Shown: in pieces, positions 33,839-42,800 of the stretch
Position numbering within the stretch: position 1 is the first letter of the stretch
How the letters are laid out: the number at the start of each line of letters is the position of its first letter
Source of the DNA: Galerina marginata
Lineage: Eukaryota > Basidiomycota > Agaricomycetes > Agaricales > Galerinaceae
Assembly (NCBI GenBank): GCA_023014335.1
Contig: JAECYW010000002.1
Coordinates: 62,001 to 126,000, forward strand
Length of the DNA stretch: 64,000 bases
Direction of reading: 5' to 3'
Translations under genes and position numbers: made by a program
The notes under the pieces: model-generated
Seen by the model: only the letters and a program-made list of their open reading frames with translations
The model's database searches: none
What the model was told of the DNA's origin: nothing

Positions 33839-34642
33839 TCAAACAGTTTGGTCGGCAGCGGAGGCGGGATCAGCCGCGGTGTCGATGAAAGGAGCTTCGG
33901 CCTCGGATGGTGCAGTGGTGTTAGAGGAAGAGGATGGCTCGATGCCCTGCATGGCGCTGGTGTCGCGATAAGCGCGCTTCTTCCCCTTGGTAGCCTTGTC
34001 GTTTGCCGTAGTAATATGAGCTGAATAATTGTTGAGGGACTTCTGGACCCGGACCACGTTATTGAAGGCAGCACGAGTCTTGCGAACGGAAATAGCGTTG
34101 TCGCGGCGAGTCTCCTTCTTCCGGTCGTCGGCCACCTTTTTCGCCAAGAGGTAGTTGACTGCACTGACAATAGCTGGATCGCCGGTAAGGCCACGCTCGA
34201 CGGGGGGAACTGTACCGCACTGAGCGGGGGTGATGTTCCAATTTTCTAATGTCATCGGATAGCCACTAGTGACGAGTTCGTTGGTGTCATAGTCGAGGTA
34301 AGCAAAGCGCTGGCTATCAGCGTGGGCGTGCGCGTTGTATGCTTTGGCGAGGAAGTCGTAGGAGCCAGGGCGAACAATGGCGTAGAATTCCTCCGGTGTG
34401 TTGACTTCGCGGATGGTGCCGTCGGCGACGATGCATGAGGAGATTTCAGCGGCCGTATAACTGAAGCTATAAGGCGACTCCAGGGTAGTGTCGGTTACGA
34501 TGAACATTGTGTCGCTAACTCGATGAATGCTGGCGTTACGAACGGTAGAAAGGTCCTTGTTGGATTTGGCGCCCGTCCCCGGGCCGGCCGACGAAGTAGA
34601 CGCCGAGAGCGGGTTGCGCTTCTGAGCACGGTTGTTGGTCAT
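33839..34642 (-). CDS. Possible separate 267-aa ORF within the gypsy 3' end
   Basis: In frame with pol but preceded by promoter-like DNA: TATATAG at 34761-34755, a CT-rich leader with CAACTTC, then ATG at 34642 about 115 nt on. The product begins MTNNRAQKRNPLSAST and contains SPYSFSYTAAEISSCIVADG and a basic segment (RAAFNNVVRVQKSLNNY). Not recognised. It may be an accessory protein made from a subgenomic transcript or simply the C-terminal tail of pol. Confidence 0.4.
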   Translation of the reverse strand: MTNNRAQKRNPLSASTSSAGPGTGAKSNKDLSTVRNASIHRVSDTMFIVTDTTLESPYSFSYTAAEISSCIVADGTIREVNTPEEFYAIVRPGSYDFLAKAYNAHAHADSQRFAYLDYDTNELVTSGYPMTLENWNITPAQCGTVPPVERGLTGDPAIVSAVNYLLAKKVADDRKKETRRDNAISVRKTRAAFNNVVRVQKSLNNYSAHITTANDKATKGKKRAYRDTSAMQGIEPSSSSNTTAPSEAEAPFIDTAADPASAADQTV

Positions 34643-36709
34643 CGTAGAAGTTGAGGGGGCAGTGGATAGGCTGTTCAACGGAAGTGGAAGATTCTGGGTG
34701 GAAGTTGAATGCAAAAGTGGGGATGAAAGCGAAAGGAAACGAGAACGGATAGATCTATATACGCGACGAATAAAAGGGACCGATCTAAAAGATATATCAC
34801 CCAGAAATATCTGGGGATCGTCGTGTGGTGGGTTTCCTTTTCCAGGACCTAAGTCCGAAATTGCTTTGATGCCCAATACTTCGAAATATGAAGATAACGC
34901 ATGCAAATCAAAAACCTGGTGGTACGACATCCATGTGATGTCCCCAGATCGCCATTTCACCTCGAAAAGCGCATCTTCGCCTCTTCCGTGATGAGATAAA
35001 ATGGAGTCGACGGCCCATTCACCTTCTGCATCCAATTCAACGTTTAACTGAGCGTCTAAACGGCCAGGAAATAATCTATCGTCGTTGGGCTGATGAATCC
35101 GCAACAAAGACGAGTGGAAAACATCATGAACACCACGCTGTTTCATCTGCGCTGGTAGCTCAATCCGAAATGAATGATTCTTGAAATCTTTCAAGACTTT
35201 ATATGGTTCGATATATTTCGGTATAAGTTTCCGAGCAAGTCCTTTTGGAAAGGAAATGTTCTTGGTAGATAGATAGACTAGATCTCCTTCTGAAAACGGA
35301 GACTCCTGTCGCTTCCGATTCGCATCACGCGTCTGCTTGACTCGAGCAGCTAAAATGCTATCGTGTGCTTGCATCAAGGCTAACTTCTTCTGTAAAGCGA
35401 AGTTGCGGATCGACGGAAACTCTGTAGGTGGTGCAGAATTCCATATCATTGATCGCGGCATCCTTCCTGAGTTCAGAAAGAAAGGCGCAAAGCCAGTGCT
35501 TTCAGAACGAGCTGAGTTAATTGCAAACTCAATAGCTGGGAGCTTGGACACCCAGTCGGTTTGTTTCTCATTAATGCACTGACGCAGCATTTGCGTGACG
35601 GTGCGATTAGCTCGTTCAGTCGATCCATCCGTCTGCGGATGATAAGCGCTCGACATTTTCAAACGGGTGCCCAACAATTGGTGCAACCTATTCCAGAAGA
35701 TGCTCGTGAATAATACATCACGGTCACTAATAATGTTCTTCGGAAGTCCATGGTGCTTATAGACTTCCTCAAACATAAGTTCAGCAAGCTGTCGAGCCGT
35801 ATAATTGATGCGGCTCGGTATAAGGTGAACCATAGCTGTTAATAAACATATAACCACGGTTATTGAGTCAAAGGTACCATTCCTGTTGCTTGATTCAGGT
35901 AAAGGACCGACGAAATCAATTCCAATAGACTCCCAAGGATGTCCAGGAACAGGTAATGGGTTCAGTAAGCCATAAGGCTTTTGATTACTTGGTTTACTGC
36001 GCTTGCAAGTCATGCAAGTCTCGCAAAATGCCTTGGTATCCGAGATTAAGTCCTTCCACCAGACTTGATCTCTCAAATAATCAATTGTTTTACTAGCTCC
36101 AAGATGAGCCAGCAATGAGTGAGCTTCCGAGATAATGATCTCTCGAGCACTCCGACCATTAATCATGACTTTAGGAATGCACAAAAGCCGTGCATCCTTT
36201 TCCTTGAGGTAAATAAGTCCGTTATTGACTTCAAAATTGCGAAAGTCCGTCGGATTATCAAGTATAGATTTAAAGAAGGAGTCAGTCGAATATTTCGAAC
36301 GTAATTCCTTCAAGAAATCGATGTCAGACGAAGCTAACTGCGCTAACGGCGTCGCTTCTCGATGCTCTTCAATATCCGAAGAAGTCCGAGGCACTGCAGC
36401 TTCTTTTTCTGTCTCGACTCTAGGGTTCGGTTTTACCCGAGTTGAAGCTCGAGGCAGTCCAGAAGTCGAAGGCGAGTGGTTTATATCTGTACTCCCGCCC
36501 TCCATTTGCTGTCGAGGACCCTTGAGAGCAAATTTATCACGCATACGAGCCGCAAACTCGCGTGATGACTCTGGGCGTCCAGTTTCAGCACCCGGAATAG
36601 ACGCCCGACGCTTTCTGGGCACAGCCGCGCTTGCCTCAAGACCAGTCAAGATAGGCAGTTGTTCAACTCCCACCGTGGCATCCTCATCAACGACATCATG
36701 ATAAGTGTA
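33839..36709 (-). CDS. Gypsy pol, 3' half: integrase, chromodomain and C-terminal extension
   Basis: Starts at the insertion junction with YTYHDVVDEDATVG. A linker leads to the integrase zinc finger (H-x4-H in EAHSLLAHLG, C-x2-C in CETCMTCKRS), then the DDE core: D in IGIDFVGPLPE, D in NIISDRDVLF, E in TDGSTERANRTV. A GPF/GPY-like segment and a chromodomain follow (EWAVDSILSHHGRG, FEVKWRSGDITWMS), which targets such elements to modified histones. After PPHDDPQIFLGD the frame runs on for about 300 residues to the stop at 33839, including a 267-aa part with its own ATG (34642). The upstream poly(K) of the conceptual ORF comes from the inserted element and is not part of pol. Confidence 0.85.
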   Translation of the reverse strand, partial: YTYHDVVDEDATVGVEQLPILTGLEASAAVPRKRRASIPGAETGRPESSREFAARMRDKFALKGPRQQMEGGSTDINHSPSTSGLPRASTRVKPNPRVETEKEAAVPRTSSDIEEHREATPLAQLASSDIDFLKELRSKYSTDSFFKSILDNPTDFRNFEVNNGLIYLKEKDARLLCIPKVMINGRSAREIIISEAHSLLAHLGASKTIDYLRDQVWWKDLISDTKAFCETCMTCKRSKPSNQKPYGLLNPLPVPGHPWESIGIDFVGPLPESSNRNGTFDSITVVICLLTAMVHLIPSRINYTARQLAELMFEEVYKHHGLPKNIISDRDVLFTSIFWNRLHQLLGTRLKMSSAYHPQTDGSTERANRTVTQMLRQCINEKQTDWVSKLPAIEFAINSARSESTGFAPFFLNSGRMPRSMIWNSAPPTEFPSIRNFALQKKLALMQAHDSILAARVKQTRDANRKRQESPFSEGDLVYLSTKNISFPKGLARKLIPKYIEPYKVLKDFKNHSFRIELPAQMKQRGVHDVFHSSLLRIHQPNDDRLFPGRLDAQLNVELDAEGEWAVDSILSHHGRGEDALFEVKWRSGDITWMSYHQVFDLHALSSYFEVLGIKAISDLGPGKGNPPHDDPQIFLGDISFRSVPFIRRVYRSIRSRFLSLSSPLLHSTSTQNLPLPLNSLSTAPSTSTMTNNRAQKRNPLSASTSSAGPGTGAKSNKDLSTVRNASIHRVSDTMFIVTDTTLESPYSFSYTAAEISSCIVADGTIREVNTPEEFYAIVRPGSYDFLAKAYNAHAHADSQRFAYLDYDTNELVTSGYPMTLENWNITPAQCGTVPPVERGLTGDPAIVSAVNYLLAKKVADDRKKETRRDNAISVRKTRAAFNNVVRVQKSLNNYSAHITTANDKATKGKKRAYRDTSAMQGIEPSSSSNTTAPSEAEAPFIDTAADPASAADQTV

Positions 36710-36753
36710 CTTGTTTTGCAGGCCACCGCGGTGCGTGGCAGTACGAGTCTTTT
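36710..36753 (-). repeat. 3' terminus: hairpin and internal copy of the terminal inverted repeat
   Basis: Reading the minus strand towards the end: AAAAGACTCGTA (36753-36742, inverse of the 5' end repeat), then GCCACGCACCGCGGTGGC (about 36739-36722), which folds as GCCAC/GTGGC and contains the palindrome CACCGCGGTG, then CTGCAAAACAAG to 36710. A hairpin just inside the 3' end is the usual termination signal of rolling-circle transposons. Confidence 0.7.
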
Positions 36754-36755
36754 CT

Positions 36756-36756
<1 letters not shown>

Positions 36757-36786
<30 letters not shown>
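36757..36786 (-). repeat. Homopolymer tract, 30 A on the coding strand
   Basis: Thirty consecutive T on the plus strand, between the helicase stop codon (36813) and the 3' inverted repeat. It makes the conceptual fusion of helicase 3' flank to integrase read as poly-lysine. It may be a slippage product or a captured poly(A). Confidence 0.9.
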
Positions 36787-36787
<1 letters not shown>

Positions 36788-36812
36788 AAGGGGAATAACA
36801 GGTTTATTATTA

Positions 36813-39800
36813 TTAAGTACTATACATATTGTTTGCTTGATAAACACAGTATAATAATCTTTTTGTTTCATATTGCCGCAACCAAGCCAGGTCAGATAGG
36901 AGATCAACTCTTTTTTCTGGTCTACATTGAGAACCTGTTGTAATTCCATCATGAAACCATACCATGCCAGATCTATCTACAATCCTTGACACAAAATGAC
37001 CACCACCACCATATATCAGACCACACAGTGTAAGGGTTGAACTACCTTCACCATTTTCAAATTTTAATTCTAAATTAGGCTTTATTGTAGGATCTTCAAT
37101 GCCTATAGCTATAATCTTTGGTAGTTCATCTATTCTAGACATATATTTTAGATATGAAGTTATTCCATTTCTATGACAAACATTGCATTTACGTCTTGAG
37201 ATTGAATTTGTTCGTAATTTCAGTGCTTCATCTAAAGTAAAAGTTGTAGCTTCTGGCAGATAACTATTGTTATGCAGAGTAGTTAATGAACTCAAATACA
37301 AATGCACATCACGCTGTACATAATTGCATACTATGTTGCTACACTGAAGTTTGGTGGTTCCATATGTTTTTTCACCAAACATTTTAGACATCAGTAAACT
37401 TATATAAGTATTTACAGCTCCTAGTGGAAAAGAATCAGGTTCATCTTTATATAGTGAATTTCTGATGGCATTTCTTCCTACTTCAAAATCTATCTGTTTA
37501 TTTAAAATATGGTAGTACATCTGACACAGCTGATCCATGTAAATACTACAATCTGAAAGTTCAGATGTCCATCCTGCTGGATTTTCTTTCCATACATTAT
37601 AAATAATTGTAAACAATGCATCATACGAACAACTATAATTAATACTATCCCAAATTAAGCCATGTGGACTAGAAATATCCAAATTTCTCTGGTCCATTCT
37701 CATGCGTTTTGTTGGCCTTTTGACAGATTCAGTATTCAAAATATCAGAGTGTTGACGTTCTGCAAATGTATCATATTTAGTTTTTTTTTTTTTGTTTTGT
37801 GTATTTTCTAATTGTATTAATGACATAGCAAGATTTAAATTTTCATCCCACATAGCATTATTTTCTTCATCTTTGACTTTATTATCACTTGTGAATAATT
37901 TCAAAGCTGGATGTAATTCCAATGCTTCAAGGTTAAATCCCTTCCAGAGTTGGAATTTTCGTATCAAAGGATTTCTTAATATTCCATGAATTGAATCTGG
38001 TAGTTTATTTTCATATTTCAGTCTTGTTATATGATTTAAAATTTCAAGTTCTCGAAACTCCTGCCGAAGAAATCCATGAATACCACGGGTTATTTTATTA
38101 GAATCAAAGCCCTGAATTAAAACAGTACCATCAGCGCTAGCACTTCTTGAAAGACAGGTATAATATGATTGATGTGATTTACAATGACCAAGGTCAACTA
38201 CATTAAATTCTCTTGTTTTCCCTTGACTTGCATAATCTGTCATTGCAAAATTGGGCAGGACTACAACTTGGGTTCGCTGAATAGGAATTATAGAGTCATC
38301 TGGCATTTTACAAGATACAGGGTGCATGCTTTTAGGAATAGGTACAACATTTTCTGGAAGACCCGGAATGCTAATAATTTTTGGAGGTTTAATTAATTTA
38401 ACAAACAATGTTTCTAGACATTTTTTCCCATCAGGACTTATATTACTATTCCAACCACATACATAACCTTCTTGACCTTTTGTTATACATAGTTCAGTTG
38501 CATCATTATTTCTAATCATAATTGGAAGACCCAGACATAATGATAATTTACCTGCTATATGACCACTTGTGCATGGTTCAGAGTCCCATAAGACTTCCTT
38601 CTGTCTACTTGTTAATTTTACTACAGTCTTGGATTTTTTATTTTTCTTTTTTCCCCTTTTAGATTTATTTTGTGGTTTATCCTCATTGCTTAGGGTATCA
38701 ATTGAGTAGAAGTGTTCAAGTTCTTGTCCAGTATCATGTGCAAATCTTTTGCTTCCAAGCTCATTTATACGGTCTTTCTGTGCATTCCAGGCAGTGATTA
38801 TTGATACATTTCTGAATTTTGGATCTGTTAATCTTGGCCTTCCCTCAGCATGACCAGCAATTCGTGTACGAAGAAATGCAATGTCTTCACCTGTACATGA
38901 TGCATATCTCATATTTTCTAAGGCAGTTCGAAGCTTTGCATCTTCTTTTGTTTGACTAATTTGTCTCATATTTTGTTTTAATATCACAACTGTAGTGATT
39001 TGTTGCCATAAAACTTTGCCGATCATTGATTCTTGCTGTCTAATTGTCATTCCTGGACGTTGTTCTTTAGCTACATTATGACTGTATAAATATTCACCTC
39101 CAACAGGTGGCAACTGTGCAAAATCACCTGCAAATATAATATTTATTCCTCCAAATGATTTATCATGAATATTTGTTAATTCTGCTAATCGAGCACTTAT
39201 TGCATATAATTCATGACAACTTATCATTGATACTTCATCAACAAAAATATATTCGACACCTGCCAACTTGGCTCGAAGTTCATTTATTGTATTAACAGTG
39301 CTTTGGTTCATACCAGCTTCTTTAGCACCTTTTATTCGAATGCCGAGTGCTGAATGATAAGTTGAGCCATTTAAAAGAGCAGCAGCAGTTCCAGTAGGTG
39401 CAAGTACAATAAATCTATGAGATTCTTTCTTTTTTTCAAACATACTGATTAATGCTTTTATTACTTGTGTTTTTCCTGTACCGCCCATACCTCCTAAATA
39501 CATCTTAAGTTGATCTGGAGAGATTGATGCAGCATGATTAGCAATAATCCGAAAAGCACGATTTTGCTCTCTATTTAGATTAAATTCAACTGCAACCTCA
39601 TTAATTATTTTATTTGTTTCTTGTTTCTTAGCTCTAAAGTCATGTCTAAAATACTCAGCATCTACAATTTTAACTTGCCCTTCTGATTTATAACAATTTG
39701 TAGATTTTTCTAATATATCTGTAGCTTTTGAAGCTGAAAATGCTGTTAAATTTGCCTGTCTTGCTTTTAAAATATTGTCTCGACAATCTTTGATAATATT

Positions 39801-42800
39801 TTTCCAGCCATGTCCTGATCTATTCATGGTTGGTCTAACTCTATCAACAATATCAGTTTTTTCTATCTTACAATTGCTGGTCCAGCCACAATCTCTTAAT
39901 ATTTTACTTGCTTCTTCTTGTTGCATTGCTCTTTTAATTGTATCTTCTCCAATTCTATCATATAAAGATTTATCTTTATTATTGGTATTTGTATAGTCAT
40001 TATCATATACATCTTCTTCATCTGAGCAATCACTGCTATCCTCACTACTGTATCCACTCATCATAGCTGCTTTTTTAGTTTTACGATTAAGTTCACTATG
40101 AAAGTCATCTCTAGCATCTAAACATTCGTATTTCAAATTAAAATTAGATATATATTTATAATCTTCTGGTTCAAAGTCATATTCAACAAAAGCATCATCC
40201 CATGTTTGAATAGTTGATTTTAGATCTCTTCCAGTTCTCCAAGGTTTAAATAAGGTTAACATTGTCATACAATAATATTCTCTATCGCCATGATCAGGCC
40301 GAGGCAAAGATCCACCTATGAAATTTGGTACCATACAGGATATATTGTCCATATTACAATACACTTCATGTGTTAAATATAAAGGATGATCTGGTAAAAA
40401 AGGTTGATAAATGCTTGACAATAGCAAATCTATATCTTCCCATTCAGTGTCTTCAGAATCAAAAGCTTCTTTTGAAGATGGTCTGTTATTTTTTAAAGAT
40501 AATGCAAACAATTCAATTTGCTTTTTTGTTCGTCTTTTTTTCTTATAAGTTTGAATCCACTGAAATAAATTCATTGAAGAATAACATGAAGGTCTATATT
40601 TGTAGTCATCCACAAGTGATTTTCCTATATAACTCCCATTCTCCAAACCTATGACAACATTGTCATCATCTAAAATTCCAAATTTGCCTTTATTTATATT
40701 AAGATTATCACCAATATTTTCTTTTTTCTCTTTTTTTACATCCTCATTTATTACAAGATTTTGACTATTTCCATCATTGTCTGCCCATGCACGATAGACA
40801 TCAGATACGTAACTTTTCCACCAGAAAGGTACAAATTCATGGCTGGTATAGTGATCCGGATTTCCAAGAAGATATAAACATGCCATAGGACTTCCAATTT
40901 CCATTTTAGAAGTTAATGCATTAACAATTTTAAGAATAAGCTTTCTTGCAGCTTCACCAGCTTTTATATCACCCCCAAGCAACTCAGAGTTTTTTGAATA
41001 TATATCATATGCAGAAGAAAAAATTTGATGAGTTTTCAAAGTAGGCTTAGTCACATAATCTGTAACATATGAAATAATAGCCTTTATAGATGTTCCAGAC
41101 AATAGACTTGTAACATCACTATTACACCGTAACAAATAGGTTAAACAAGGTGTAAAAGTGTTCATCATTGGTTCTAGTTTTTTCATAAAAATGTGACCAT
41201 CATCTTCATTGATTTCTGTATGTTCTCTTATTTCTCTAGGAAAACGAGCCATACATACACCATCTCGATTAAGACAGCCTTTAGCTCCATTTCTCAAAGC
41301 TTTTCCTATGGGACTTTCTACTTCATGATTTTGTTGTGTTTCATCTTCAATATTGAGGTTTTGTTTGAATTTTTTATTTTTTATTTTTGTATTAGAAGAA
41401 GCACGACATTTGTGAATATTTGACCGAAGAAGCAAATCATCTACCGTATTTTCATAAGATCCCCACCATTCATTTGTATTAGTACAATCGATGCATTTAT
41501 ATTTTTCAGGATTTATATTGCAGTGTTTATTACATTCCTGTAGAGGTGGTGATACTGGTAATGTTTGTGTTGGGTCATAATAATTTTTCATATCATTTCT
41601 TTCACAAGTTTCATTTGGCTTGTTTATTTTGTGTATCCCAGCAATATTATGATTTCCAATTGGAAATTTCTCTTTTACTTCCTCCATAGAACCGGTTAAA
41701 AATTCACCCACATGTGCAGCCTCCAAATATGCAACAAGCTGCTTTTGAAATTCTGAATCTCCGTTCATGATTCTATCTCTAATCTCCTGTGGAGAAAGAG
41801 CTCCTGAAATCCAGAGCATCATATGCAAATGCAAAGTCAATCTTCCTTGCTGTTCTACTGTTCCATAATATGCAGCAGTGTTTCCATAAATTCCTGGATG
41901 TGATTCTCCTACACCAAGCACATGTTTAATTATTAGTTTGACCATAAAGTCAAAAAACTTGGCAGCCGCAACTGGATTAGAAAGCACTAATAAATCCCGT
42001 TCAGATGCTGATCTTAAATCTGGTTTAAATTTAATATCCTTATCAGCATAATAAAGACAAATAGGATGTCGGTTATCAGCTGGTGAAAAAGTTATAAACC
42101 AGGATGGTGCACCTTTGAATCCTACCAATGACCATATTTCATTTCGCATATATTTTTTACTTGTTAATGATCCTTTAATATGTCCTCCAACATGGTCAAG
42201 CTCATCTAAAATACTAAAACATTGTTTTTCTGCTTCAGTCTCTGGAACCACGCGTTCACCTGATGCCATTCTTGTTGACATAGATTTTAATAGCTGAGAA
42301 TCTATACTCAATAATCGTTTTGATATTTCATCAAATTTTTGCCGTTTTGCTAGCAAAAAGCTTCCAGTTACACTACTTTTTAGCTGCTCATGATTAAATG
42401 CAATTATAGGAAAATAAAGATCTTTTTGAAAACGTTTATCGTGATACATTAATAACATTTTTTTATGTTCGGCTTCTGAGACCTTACGAAAATGTCTTTT
42501 TTGACCAAGACCACCCTTGCCATATGGAAACAACCATGGAAACATTTGAGGATAAATCTGAGGATTGTCATACATAGACTGTGGAGTTTCTTCATGTCCA
42601 ATGGCAAGAGACTTTCCACCATTTTCTAAATGTCTAAGTGCTCTAATTTTTAATTGTTTCATAGTCATATTTTCATATTCATCTCCAGTAAGACCATGCA
42701 CTGTAAATGGACATTCACCTTCTTCTGTTCCATCTTCCAAGTCATTGTCAAATTTACTCATTGCACTTGCAATTTTATTTGAGTCACTGTCTGATTGTCT

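Noticed and set aside
33635..34194. Minus-strand 187- and 61-codon frames over the LTR
   Set aside because: They overlap the pol frame and the LTR, with low-complexity composition.
33839..36952. A single 1037-codon ORF running from the rolling-circle element into gypsy integrase
   Set aside because: The first part translates the element's 3' end and the A30 tract. The true pol frame begins at the junction 36709.
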